Positions 23,879-31,670 of a DNA stretch of 64,000 bases are shown here, piece by piece. Location of the stretch: positions 19,387 to 83,386 of the forward strand of contig NZ_LDRT01000007.1 in assembly GCF_001476655.1 (NCBI RefSeq), read 5' to 3'. The position numbers and the translations under genes are program-made. This stretch comes from Microbacterium testaceum (GTDB lineage: Bacteria; Actinomycetota; Actinomycetes; Actinomycetales; Microbacteriaceae). Positions within the stretch are counted from its first letter, which is position 1. Each line of letters opens with the position of its first letter. The notes under the pieces were generated by a model, which was not told the DNA's origin, did no database searches, and saw nothing but the letters and a program-made list of their open reading frames with translations.

Positions 23879-24202
23879 TCATGTTGGGCCGCATAAGCGA
23901 CCGTGGGCGCCGCTCCGACGAACGCGGAGCGGACGGGGACGCCGCAGCACCGAGGCGGTGCCGCGTACGCGGTGCCCGTCGACGGCGGCCTGGGCCGCCC
24001 CGACGGACGTGTGGATGCCGAGGTTCTCGCCGAGCGGACCTTGGGCTTCGTAGCCCGAGGTGGCCGCGCCGACGAAACCGGCATAGTCGGATCCGGCCGT
24101 CGCGACGTAGACGTCGAGATCGGCCTGGCGCCACGACAGTGGCGAAGGGTGAAGCGAGGACACAGAGACTTTCCGCGGGAGGCACGCGGTGACGGAGGTC
24201 AT
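23879..24202 (-). CDS. Small protein of unknown function upstream of cspA
   Basis: The 107-residue frame begins MTSVTACLPRKVSVSS and includes WRQADLDVYVATAGSDYAGF and GENLGIHTSVGAAQAAVDGH, a compact beta-alpha pattern that looks like a real protein of about 75 residues. The last 30 residues are arginine-rich and less convincing. No clear ribosome binding site is visible; an ATG at 24294 would add 31 residues. The frame ends just before the cspA ribosome binding site, which suggests one transcript. I do not know a function. Confidence 0.5.
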   Translation of the reverse strand: MTSVTACLPRKVSVSSLHPSPLSWRQADLDVYVATAGSDYAGFVGAATSGYEAQGPLGENLGIHTSVGAAQAAVDGHRVRGTASVLRRPRPLRVRRSGAHGRLCGPT

Positions 24203-24392
24203 CGAGCGCGCCGTGCGACGAGATAGAGGGGGATTCTGGTGGTGAACGGCTCGGTGCCGTGCGCCCGACATCTCATCGATGAGGCGGGCGTCCATGAAGC
24301 AAATCCCGGAATTGATGCTCCCACGGTAGCACGGATGCCCGGCGGACACCCGGGGGATTTCTGCGGCGCCCTCTCGAGGTGGACTGGGGGGC

Positions 24393-24755
24393 ATGGCATC
24401 CGGGATCGATGAGTGCGCCGACGACGTCACCGACGACGAGCGATGGCTCGTGATCCACGGGCGCCGATGGCGCCGCACGGACCCGGCGCTCCCGGAGGAT
24501 CTCGCCGCCCGCTTGAGATCCCACCTCGGACGGGCCCGCTCGGCGGTGCGCACCACGACGCGTGCGGGGGACGCCGACGCGACGGCGGACGCCCGTCGCC
24601 GGGTCGGCCTCGCCACGTCGGGGCTCGGCGAGCGGGGACCGCGGTGGTGGGAGGACGACGTGGACGCGCGCATCGCGCGAGCGCTGGCCGCGGTCGAGGA
24701 GCTCGACCGTGACGCCCCGCCGAGAGCAGACGAGGGGCCCGGCGTCAACGCGTAG
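24393..24755 (+). CDS. Conserved hypothetical protein with WRRTDP motif
   Basis: The 120-residue protein contains ERWLVIHGRRWRRTDPALPE (about 16-35), SHLGRARSAVR and a C-terminal GLGERGPRWWEDDVDARI helix. It resembles a small actinobacterial family often loosely labelled 'biopolymer transporter Tol', but nothing in it supports transport. It has no membrane segment or signal peptide. A run of G residues before the ATG may serve as ribosome binding site. Function unknown. Confidence 0.68.
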   Translation: MASGIDECADDVTDDERWLVIHGRRWRRTDPALPEDLAARLRSHLGRARSAVRTTTRAGDADATADARRRVGLATSGLGERGPRWWEDDVDARIARALAAVEELDRDAPPRADEGPGVNA

Positions 24756-24808
24756 CGCTCGTCGAAGCGAGCCGGTGGGCTGAGGGTCCGTCAGAGAGAG
24801 GGAGTGTC

Positions 24809-25300
24809 ATGACATCCACCGACACCGAGTTGGACAAACTCAACGAACTGCTGAAGAAGTTCCGCTTCGCCATGGTCACCACGCGCGCCGAGGACGGCGC
24901 ATTGCACGCTCACCCGCTCACCGTCCAGGAGAACGAGTCGGATGGCGACCTGTGGTTCATCGTCGGTACCCACGCCTCGGCCGTCGAGCACGTGAGGCGG
25001 GATGCGAAGGTCGGGCTGTCGTTCAGCTCGGACAGCACATGGCTCTCGCTCGCAGGCGAGGCCGAGGTGGTCGACGACCTCGCCAAACTCAAGGAACTGT
25101 GGTCCACGACGGTCGAGGCGTGGTTCCCGGATGGTCCGGAGTCCCCCGGGGTCACTCTGTTGAAGGTCTCGGCTTTGACCGGGGAGTACTGGGGCAGCGC
25201 CGGTGGGCGCCTCGCCACGGCCATCGCCCTGGTGACGTCGAAGGTGACCGGCGAGCGCCCGAAGGGCGGCGAGAACGAGAAGTTCGATCTGACCGACTGA
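24809..25300 (+). CDS. Pyridoxamine-5'-phosphate-oxidase-like general stress protein
   Basis: The 163-residue protein is of the GsiB-neighbour 'general stress protein 26' type: FRFAMVTTRAEDGALHAHPL, LWFIVGTHASAVEHV and VGLSFSSDSTWLSLAGEAEV form the split barrel that binds FMN or a deazaflavin. The reaction is unknown. A GAGAGGGAG ribosome binding site precedes the ATG. A perfect hairpin terminator follows seven bases after the stop. Confidence 0.86.
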   Translation: MTSTDTELDKLNELLKKFRFAMVTTRAEDGALHAHPLTVQENESDGDLWFIVGTHASAVEHVRRDAKVGLSFSSDSTWLSLAGEAEVVDDLAKLKELWSTTVEAWFPDGPESPGVTLLKVSALTGEYWGSAGGRLATAIALVTSKVTGERPKGGENEKFDLTD

Positions 25301-25306
25301 TCCGAC

Positions 25307-25332
25307 GAAGGGCCCCGCGCGCGGGGCCCTTC
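25307..25332. terminator. Bidirectional hairpin terminator
   Basis: GAAGGGCCCCGCG and CGCGGGGCCCTTC form an unbroken 26-base palindrome between the stress protein gene (plus) and the small acidic gene (minus), which ends at 25340. Confidence 0.8.
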
Positions 25333-25339
25333 GCCCGTC

Positions 25340-25471
25340 TCAGCCTCCGGAGGGGTTGTCGACGGGGGCATCGTCGTCATCGGTCGTGTCGGGGATCTGC
25401 GGCCCGTCGGCGGTCTCGAGCTCGTCGGGCTCGTCGGCGGTGTCGTTCGTGCGGTCCGGTGTCGTGTCCAT
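25340..25471 (-). CDS. Small acidic protein of unknown function
   Basis: From the ATG at 25471 the frame encodes 43 residues beginning MDTTPDRTNDTADEPDELE and ending DDDAPVDNPSGG. It is highly acidic, has no hydrophobic segment and is likely disordered. Similar short tails ending in VDNPSGG are familiar from other actinobacteria, which is why I keep it. A longer start at 25522 is open but arginine-rich and unlikely. There is no clear ribosome binding site. Confidence 0.5.
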   Translation of the reverse strand: MDTTPDRTNDTADEPDELETADGPQIPDTTDDDDAPVDNPSGG

Positions 25472-25583
25472 GGGGGCACCCGACCACGAATCGCTGCGGA
25501 TGCGCGCGGCCCTTGCGCGCACTCGGTCTCTGTGTCAGCGCAAGCCCCCGTTCCGCCGGCTCGCGCTTTGCGACGATGGCGGC

Positions 25584-25739
25584 ATGTCACGACCCGAGGT
25601 GCGCGCCAAGCCGTGCGCTTACTGCGGACGCCCGTTCACCGATCGCAAGCGCTGGAGCGGGCGCGATCAGTGGGACCAGGTGCTCTATTGCTCGCGCGGG
25701 TGCCGCGCGAATGCGGCGAAGCAGAGGCGTCGCGCATGA
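25584..25739 (+). CDS. DUF2256-type small zinc-finger protein
   Basis: The 51-residue protein holds CAYCGRPFTDRKRWSGRDQW followed by YCSRGCR, a Cx2C plus Cx3C arrangement that probably binds zinc. DUF2256 proteins are very often encoded beside, or fused to, cryptochrome/photolyase-related proteins, as here. A GACGAT hexamer six bases before the ATG suggests a leaderless message. The stop overlaps the ATG of a 15-codon frame (ATGA) that leads into the photolyase-like gene. Confidence 0.8.
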   Translation: MSRPEVRAKPCAYCGRPFTDRKRWSGRDQWDQVLYCSRGCRANAAKQRRRA

Positions 25740-25783
25740 ACGAGATCTCCGTCGCGCGGGTACCCCGGGGGTGCGGCGCATGA
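25736..25783 (+). other. 15-codon micro-ORF linking two genes by ATGA overlaps
   Basis: ATG at 25736 overlaps the DUF2256 stop (ATGA), and the frame's own TGA at 25781-25783 overlaps the photolyase ATG at 25780 (ATGA). A ribosome could pass from gene to gene by reinitiation. The 15-residue product (MNEISVARVPRGCGA) has no recognisable role. Confidence 0.4.
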
Positions 25784-27219
25784 GGGCAGCGCTGATCCTG
25801 GCGACGCAGCAGTTCGCCGAGCACCCCGCCTACGCCGACGAGGACGTCGAGGAGTTCTTCTTCATCGAGTCCGCGCCGCGATTCCGGAAGCTGCCGTACC
25901 ACCGGCACAAGATCGTGCTGCTGATCTCGGCGATGCGGCACACCGCGGCCCGGCTCGAGGCCCAGGGCAAGACCGTCCGCCGCATCACCCTCGACGACGA
26001 CCTGACCTTCCGGGCCGCGCTCGAGAGGCTGCTGAAGACGCACCGGGTGAGCGAGCTGACGTGGATGAGCGACCCGAACCGCCCCGTCGACGAGCGCATC
26101 GCCCGCATCTGCGCCGCTCACGACGTCGAGACCGAGGTGCTCTCGGACGGACTCTTCCTGACCCCCGAGGAAGAGGTCGACGAGTGGTTCGCGGCGCATC
26201 CCACACCGCTCATGGAGGACTTCTACCACTGGCAGCGCCGACGCACCGGCATCCTGATGGACGGCGGGAAGCCCGCGGGGCGCCGCTGGAACTTCGACGC
26301 CGACAACCGCAAGGCCCTGCCGAAGAAGGGTCTGGCGATCCCGCCCCTGCCGCAGCTCGAGCCCGACGACATCACGCGTGCGGTCATCGCCGAGGTCGAC
26401 GAGCTGTTTCCCGAGCATCCCGGCGCGGCGGGGGAGTTCTGGCTCCCGGTCACTCCGGAGGACGCGCGCGACTGGCTCGACGTGTTCGTCGCCGAGCGCC
26501 TGCACGACTTCGGTCGGTACGAGGACGCGATGAAGGCCGACGAGCCGTTCCTCTTCCACGCGATCATCTCGCCGATGCTGAACATCGGGCTCCTCACCGT
26601 CGAGGAGGTGGTCGCCGCCGCCACGCGGACCGATGCGCCCCTGGCATCCGTCGAGGGGTTCATCCGCCAGGTGATCGGCTGGCGCGAGTACATGCGCGGC
26701 ATGTACCGGGCGCACCCGAAGCTCGAGCACGTCAACGCGCTGCACCTCGAGAAGCGGATCCAGAAGTACTGGTACTCGGGCGAGCGCATACCGAGCGACC
26801 TGCCGGTCCCGGTGCGCACGGTGCTCGAGCGGGTGCACCGGTGGGGGTACGCCCATCACATCGAGCGGTTGATGGTGCTGGGCAACTGGTTCCTGCTGCA
26901 GGGCTACGCGCCGCGGCAGGTGAACGACTGGTTCCTCGCGCTGTTCGTCGACGCGTACGACTGGGTCATGGTGCCCAACGTCATGGGGATGAGCCAGTTC
27001 GCCGACGGCGGGTTCGTGGCGACGAAGCCCTACGTGTCGGGCGGGGCGTACCTGCAGAAGATGGGCTCGTGGTGGACGTCGGCGCAGGAGGCCAAGGACT
27101 CGGTCTTCACCGACGCGTACTGGGAGTTCCTCGAGCGCCACGAGGACGTGCTGGCCGGCAACCACCGGCTGGGGCTGGCGCTCGCGCAGATGCGCAAGCG
27201 GCGCGAGGCGCGGGAGTAG
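25780..27219 (+). CDS. Cryptochrome/photolyase-family protein (PhrB-type) lacking Fe-S cysteines
   Basis: The 479-residue protein matches the PhrB/CryPro branch along its length. The N-terminal alpha/beta domain includes FFFIESAPRFRKLPYHRHKI and EALSDG-like EVLSDGLFLTPEEEV. The FAD domain carries RRWNFDADNR, GWREYMRGMY, the active-site type YAHHIERLMVLGN and the signature PNVMGMSQFADGG. In PhrB four cysteines hold a 4Fe-4S cluster, one before the HHxxR helix and three after the MSQFADGG motif. Here the corresponding segments read RIPSDLPVP and QKMGSWWTSAQEAKDSVF, and the whole protein has one cysteine, so no such cluster can form. It may repair (6-4) lesions or act as a photoreceptor. It is coupled to the DUF2256 gene. 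Confidence 0.9.
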   Translation: MRAALILATQQFAEHPAYADEDVEEFFFIESAPRFRKLPYHRHKIVLLISAMRHTAARLEAQGKTVRRITLDDDLTFRAALERLLKTHRVSELTWMSDPNRPVDERIARICAAHDVETEVLSDGLFLTPEEEVDEWFAAHPTPLMEDFYHWQRRRTGILMDGGKPAGRRWNFDADNRKALPKKGLAIPPLPQLEPDDITRAVIAEVDELFPEHPGAAGEFWLPVTPEDARDWLDVFVAERLHDFGRYEDAMKADEPFLFHAIISPMLNIGLLTVEEVVAAATRTDAPLASVEGFIRQVIGWREYMRGMYRAHPKLEHVNALHLEKRIQKYWYSGERIPSDLPVPVRTVLERVHRWGYAHHIERLMVLGNWFLLQGYAPRQVNDWFLALFVDAYDWVMVPNVMGMSQFADGGFVATKPYVSGGAYLQKMGSWWTSAQEAKDSVFTDAYWEFLERHEDVLAGNHRLGLALAQMRKRREARE

Positions 27220-27241
27220 GCAGTCCTCTCGGCTCCGCGAC

Positions 27242-27328
27242 GTGCCGGGCTCCGGAAACTTCTCGCCGCCTCCCGGTCGGGTCGATCCGAAGGGGGCGAA
27301 AACCCCGGCAATCTCCGGAGCCCGGCAC
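27242..27328. repeat. Long-arm inverted repeat between convergent genes
   Basis: GTGCCGGGCTCCGGA (27242-27256) is the exact reverse complement of TCCGGAGCCCGGCAC (27314-27328), with 57 bases between. It lies between the photolyase-like and DUF2945 gene ends. It could act as a two-way terminator, but the long loop is unusual. Confidence 0.6.
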
Positions 27329-27342
27329 AACTGTCAGCCGGA

Positions 27343-27558
27343 TCAGCCCTTCAGCTTGTTCAGCGCCGAGCCCTTGTGCGCGGCGGTCGAACCCGACTTC
27401 TCCGACTTCACGATGTACGCCGGGTCGTCGTCGGATGCCGTGAACTTCTGTCCGTCGTGCTGGAAGTCCTTCGTCTTCTTCTCCATGACCTCGCCCTGGG
27501 TGCGTCCCTGCGGGGTGTCCCAGCTGACGCGGTCGCCCTTCGACAGATCCTTCGACAT
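27343..27558 (-). CDS. DUF2945 (Tudor-like) small protein
   Basis: The 71-residue protein begins MSKDLSKGDRVSWDTPQGRT and contains GEVMEKKTKDF and DPAYIVKSEKSGSTAAHK, the DUF2945 pattern sometimes called hypervirulence-associated TUDOR domain. It is small, basic and probably cytoplasmic; function unknown. An AGAGGA ribosome binding site precedes the ATG at 27558; an upstream ATG at 27600 has none. Confidence 0.86.
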   Translation of the reverse strand: MSKDLSKGDRVSWDTPQGRTQGEVMEKKTKDFQHDGQKFTASDDDPAYIVKSEKSGSTAAHKGSALNKLKG

Positions 27559-27740
27559 GTGCGGTTCCTCTCGTGTGGTTCCGCCATGCTGTCGGGGCAC
27601 TCCGGCACGGATCGGGGGATTGACAGGCTCCCGCCCCTACGTCGTCGGTGGACGAATCGCAATGCCTCGGCGATGTCGGAGCTCCTGCGTACCGTCGTCG
27701 GCGGGCCCTTCGTTTCCCGGCCCACGACGTGAGGAGAGCC

Positions 27741-29270
27741 ATGACCGAGCCCACCACCACGAACGGCGGCGCCCCCGTCGCCAGCGACGAGCATTCCCAG
27801 AGCGTGGGAGCCGACGGCTCGATCGCGCTCACCGACCACTACCTGATCGAGAAGCTCGCGCAGTTCAACCGCGAGCGCGTCCCCGAGCGCGTCGTGCACG
27901 CGAAGGGCGGAGGGGCGTTCGGCACGTTCCGCACCACCGGCGACGTGTCGGCGTACACGCGTGCGGCACTGTTCCAACCCGGCGTCGAGACCGAGATGCT
28001 CGCGCGCTTCTCGTCGGTCGCCGGAGAACAGGGGAGCCCCGACACGTGGCGCGATCCCCGCGGCTTCTCGCTGAAGTTCTACACGACCGAGGGCAACTAC
28101 GACCTCGTCGGCAACAACACCCCGGTCTTCTTCGTGAAGGACGGCATCAAGTTCCCCGACTTCATCCGCTCGCAGAAGCGGCTCCCGGGGAGCCACCTGC
28201 GCGACAACACGATGCAGTGGGACTTCTGGACGCTGTCGCCGGAGAGCGCCCACCAGGTGACCTGGCTCATGGGCGACCGCGGCATCCCGGCATCGTGGCG
28301 CCACATGAACGGCTACGGCTCGCACACGTACCAGTGGATCAACGCCGAGGGCGAGCGCTTCTGGGTGAAGTACCACTTCCACACCGACCTCGGTCACAAG
28401 ACGCTCACGCAGGACGAGGCGGACCAGATCGCCGGGCAGGATGCCGACTTCCACATCCGCGACCTGTATGCGGCGATCGAGCGGGGCGAGTTCCCCACCT
28501 GGACGCTCAAGGTGCAGATCATGCCCTACGACGAGGCGAAGTCGTACCGCTTCAATCCCTTCGACCTGACGAAGGTGTGGCCGCACAGCGACTACCCCGA
28601 GATCGAGGTCGGCACGATGGAGCTCAACCGCAACCCGGGCAACTACTTCGCCGAGATCGAGCAGGCCGCGTTCGAGCCGTCGAACTTCGTGCCCGGTATC
28701 GATGGCAGCCCCGACAAGATGCTGCAGGCCCGCATCTTCAGCTACGCCGACGCGCACCGCTACCGCGTGGGCACCAACTACCAGCAGCTGCCGGTCAACC
28801 GCCCGCACACCGAGGTGCACTCGTACTCGAAAGAGGGCGCGATGCGCTACGAGTACAACCCGCCCGAGGTGCCGGTCTACGCGCCGAACTCGGTCGGCGG
28901 TCCCGCGGCCGACCCGCGCCGCGCGGGCGATGGCGGGTGGCAGAGCGACGGCGAGCTCGTGCGGTCGGCCGCGACCCTGCACCCCGAGGATGACGACTGG
29001 GGTCAGGCCGGCGCGCTCGTACGCGAGGTCATGACGGCCGAGGAGCGCGATCGCCTCGTCGAGACCATCACCGGCCACGTCGGGGGAGTGACCCGCGCCG
29101 ATGTGCGGGACCGCGCCGTGCAGTACTGGAAGAACGTGGATGCCGAGATCGGCTCCCGCGTGGAGGCCGGGCTCCCGCCGCTCGAGGGCTCGACCGCCCC
29201 GGGCGAGCAGCTCAGCGAACCGAACCCGGACGGCGACCTCGTGGGAACGGACGTGGCAGGGAAGATCTGA
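27741..29270 (+). CDS. katA: Monofunctional haem catalase
   Basis: The 509-residue protein decomposes hydrogen peroxide. The distal His is in [14 protein letters not shown] (about residue 53), the distal Asn in [18 protein letters not shown], and the proximal Tyr in [12 protein letters not shown] (about 335). Length and motifs fit small-subunit catalases. GAGGAGAG precedes the ATG at 27741; an earlier in-frame start at 27648 adds sequence outside the family. It is divergent from DUF2945, and no regulator gene is adjacent. Confidence 0.96.
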   Translation: MTEPTTTNGGAPVASDEHSQSVGADGSIALTDHYLIEKLAQFNRERVPERVVHAKGGGAFGTFRTTGDVSAYTRAALFQPGVETEMLARFSSVAGEQGSPDTWRDPRGFSLKFYTTEGNYDLVGNNTPVFFVKDGIKFPDFIRSQKRLPGSHLRDNTMQWDFWTLSPESAHQVTWLMGDRGIPASWRHMNGYGSHTYQWINAEGERFWVKYHFHTDLGHKTLTQDEADQIAGQDADFHIRDLYAAIERGEFPTWTLKVQIMPYDEAKSYRFNPFDLTKVWPHSDYPEIEVGTMELNRNPGNYFAEIEQAAFEPSNFVPGIDGSPDKMLQARIFSYADAHRYRVGTNYQQLPVNRPHTEVHSYSKEGAMRYEYNPPEVPVYAPNSVGGPAADPRRAGDGGWQSDGELVRSAATLHPEDDDWGQAGALVREVMTAEERDRLVETITGHVGGVTRADVRDRAVQYWKNVDAEIGSRVEAGLPPLEGSTAPGEQLSEPNPDGDLVGTDVAGKI

Positions 29271-29328
29271 TCGCGGCGGCGGGGTGGGGGCGTCGGACGG
29301 GCGCTCCCATCCCGGCCCGGCCGTCTCG

Positions 29329-29420
29329 CACGCGGGTAGTCTCGCGGTCCGCGGGGCTTTCCAGCGCTGTGCCGCCCACGCGGGTGGTCTCGCCGGCCGC
29401 AGGGCTACAGCGCCGCGCGA
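29329..29420. repeat. Imperfect 48-bp tandem duplication
   Basis: A unit starting CACGCGGGTAGTCTCGC at 29329 is repeated at 29377 as CACGCGGGTGGTCTCGC, with continued similarity through GGGCT and AGCGC. The second unit covers the 3' end of the minus-strand gene that ends at 29405, so the tail of that gene and its flank have been duplicated outward. Confidence 0.55.
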
Positions 29421-29992
29421 TCCATGCGGGTGAGGCGGAAGCGCGACGCCAGGACCCCGGCCACGAGCGCCCCGGCCCCGCCCGCCATCATGTCGCCGAT
29501 CGTGTCGTCGTAGGTCACGAAGATGGAATCCGTGACGAAGCGGTAGCCGAGCCACTCGACCATCTCCCACACGGCGCTGAGGGCGAGACCGGCCATCGTC
29601 GCCACGACGATCGGCGTGCGCCGACGCCCGGTGGGCGCCACCACCCCCGCGTCGTCGAGCAGCACGAGCGCGACGGCCGCCAGTACGCCGGTGCACACGA
29701 GGTGCACGATCAGGTCCCACCCCGTCCACGCGCGGTACAGCTCCAGCACGTTGCTCCCGGCGGCGACGAACACCGTCACGCACGTGACGAGATCCAGGCC
29801 CGCGCGCAGCCCGATCATCCGCGAGAGCATCACGGCCGGCAGAGACATCGACAGCACGGCGAAGTCGGTGAACGGCAGGGTGAACAGCGAGACGATCACG
29901 ACGACGATGGCGACCGCGCGAACGGCGTCGGCGAGCCCGTCCGTGACCGTGCGCGGCGGCCGCTTGAGGTTGGCGTACAGGGCCGGGATCAT
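29405..29992 (-). CDS. DUF2238/YjdF-like integral membrane protein
   Basis: The 195-residue protein has five or six hydrophobic segments. GWDLIVHLVCTGVLAAVALV and WEMVEWLGYRFVTDSIFVTY followed by DTIGDMMAGGAGALV are typical of a membrane family related to YjdF/DUF2238 without known function. The ATG at 29992 overlaps the stop of the endonuclease/phosphatase gene as ATGA, so the two are co-translated. Confidence 0.8.
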   Translation of the reverse strand: MIPALYANLKRPPRTVTDGLADAVRAVAIVVVIVSLFTLPFTDFAVLSMSLPAVMLSRMIGLRAGLDLVTCVTVFVAAGSNVLELYRAWTGWDLIVHLVCTGVLAAVALVLLDDAGVVAPTGRRRTPIVVATMAGLALSAVWEMVEWLGYRFVTDSIFVTYDDTIGDMMAGGAGALVAGVLASRFRLTRMDRAAL

Positions 29993-30825
29993 CGAGCCTC
30001 GCTTCCGGGGTGGATGCGGACGACGGCCTGCACGGGCAAATGATCGCTCGGCCACTGCGTCCCCGTCGGGCGCGGGTCGATGCCGACGGCCCGGACACCG
30101 ACGTCGGGCGTGGCCAGGAGCGCGTCGATGCGTCGAGCGCCGACCCGGGGGCTCGCGTAGTTGTTGAACGTCCCCCACTCGGCCGTGCGCCGTGCGGGCG
30201 CGTGCGACCAGGTGTCGAGGAGCAGACCGTCGGCGAACATCCCCGCGAGCTCGCCGGAACGCACGTGCGCGTTGACGTCGGCGGTGAACAGCAGCGGCTT
30301 CTCCCGCCGCGCGACGAGATCGTGCAGCCACGTCGCGGAGCGCCGCCGCGCGCGGCGGGAGAACGCGTCGAAGTGCGTGTTGACGAAGGTGAACCGCGCG
30401 CCCGTCGCCCGATCGCGCAGCTGCGCGATCACCGCGACGCGGGGGATCGTGTTCCCCCAGCCCGTCGATCCCGGGACGTCGGGGGTGTCCGACAGCATGA
30501 CCTGCTCCCACGCTTCGACGTCGATGCGGTCACGGTCGTAGAAGAGAGGAGTGCCCTCGCCGTCGCGGTTCTTCCCCCGTCCGAGTCCGATCCGCCCGTA
30601 CGACGACCCGAGCGAGGCCTGTACCCAGAGGGCCTGATCGGGCATCGCCTCCTGCGACCCGAGCAGATGCGGCCGATTCGCGCCGAGGAAGGTGCGCAGA
30701 CGCTGCTTGCGCATCGGCCACCGATCGGCCGGCGGCCACGTGATCCGGTCGAAGCGCCGTCGGACGTTGAAGCTCATCACGTGCAGATCCGGCGCCGTGA
30801 CGTCGGGGAACAGAACGCCGCCCAT
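29989..30825 (-). CDS. Endonuclease/exonuclease/phosphatase (EEP) family hydrolase
   Basis: The 278-residue protein has the EEP fold: LHVMSFNVRRR (first Asn), LLGSQEAMPDQ (metal Glu), FTFVNTHFDAFS, LLFTADVNAH (Asp-x-Asn) and WPSDHLPVQAVV (Asp-His). The family cuts phosphodiester bonds in nucleic acids, sugar phosphates or lipids; the substrate here is unknown. The ATG at 30825 overlaps the stop of the glycosyltransferase gene (TGATG) and its own stop overlaps the membrane-protein gene. Coupled expression of the three suggests an envelope or lipid-linked task, which is inference. Confidence 0.9.
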   Translation of the reverse strand: MGGVLFPDVTAPDLHVMSFNVRRRFDRITWPPADRWPMRKQRLRTFLGANRPHLLGSQEAMPDQALWVQASLGSSYGRIGLGRGKNRDGEGTPLFYDRDRIDVEAWEQVMLSDTPDVPGSTGWGNTIPRVAVIAQLRDRATGARFTFVNTHFDAFSRRARRRSATWLHDLVARREKPLLFTADVNAHVRSGELAGMFADGLLLDTWSHAPARRTAEWGTFNNYASPRVGARRIDALLATPDVGVRAVGIDPRPTGTQWPSDHLPVQAVVRIHPGSEAR

Positions 30826-31583
30826 CAGCCCGCCGCTCCGGGGCGAGCCGTGTGGCGCCGAGCGCGTGCCACCCGCGCCCACCGCACGAGCGGGATGTCC
30901 GCGGGCCAGTGCGCGAACACCGTGCCGGCTCCGCGGCGGAAGCACACCGCGAAGCGGCGCGGCTCCACGGTTCGCGACGACACGCGCATGTGGCGCCCCC
31001 GCACGTACCGGATCCGATGGTGGAGCCCGAGGTGGTACGCGAGGTCGAGGTCGTCGTGCAGCTCCGGATCGAGGTGGATCCGGTCGCGCACCGCCTCCCA
31101 CGCCGCACGGCGGAACGCCATGTTGGACCCCCACAGCGGCGTGTGTCCGAGCGCGGGGAACGCGAACGTGGTGTACGTGGCCAGGAACGCGCGGGCCATC
31201 AGCACACGTCGGGCGACGGGACCGTCATGGAACACGGCGCCGCCGGTGACGGCATCCACATCCGGATCGGAGAGCGCCGCGACCATGGTCGCGATCCAGG
31301 TGGGCGCCGGAAGACTGTCGGCGTCGAGACGCAGGATGAGCTCCCCGCGCGCGGCGTCGTAGCCGGTCGCGGCCGCGGCGGGGATGCCGCGCTCGCCGCA
31401 GAACACGACGCGCGCGCCCGCGGCCCGCGCGATGTCGGCGCTGTCGTCCGTCGAGCCGTTGTCGACGACGACGATCTCGTCGGCGGGGCGCGTCTGGGCG
31501 GCCAGGGCTCGCAGACACCGCCACAGGTGCGGGCCGTCGTCGCGGACGGGGATGACGACCGACACGAGGGGTCCTGCGGGCAC
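30825..31583 (-). CDS. Family 2 glycosyltransferase
   Basis: From GTG at 31583 the protein is 252 residues with a GT-A fold: VSVVIPVRDDGPHLWRCLRA, VVVDNGSTDDS, LRLDADSLP (the DxD metal site) and an acceptor helix WGSNMAFRRAAWE. It has no clear membrane segment except a hydrophobic stretch near 135-155. CTGGAG lies six bases before that GTG; longer open frame upstream overlaps the divergent trhO gene and is rejected. It starts an overlapping three-gene operon with the EEP hydrolase and a membrane protein. Donor and acceptor sugars are unknown. Confidence 0.87.
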   Translation of the reverse strand: MPAGPLVSVVIPVRDDGPHLWRCLRALAAQTRPADEIVVVDNGSTDDSADIARAAGARVVFCGERGIPAAAATGYDAARGELILRLDADSLPAPTWIATMVAALSDPDVDAVTGGAVFHDGPVARRVLMARAFLATYTTFAFPALGHTPLWGSNMAFRRAAWEAVRDRIHLDPELHDDLDLAYHLGLHHRIRYVRGRHMRVSSRTVEPRRFAVCFRRGAGTVFAHWPADIPLVRWARVARARRHTARPGAAG

Positions 31584-31670
31584 GACGAACTCCAGACGAC
31601 GAGTGATCCTCCACGCTAGGCGATGACTTCGCGGGCGGCCGGAGGCTTGACGCTTTCGTACGCTGGAGAC

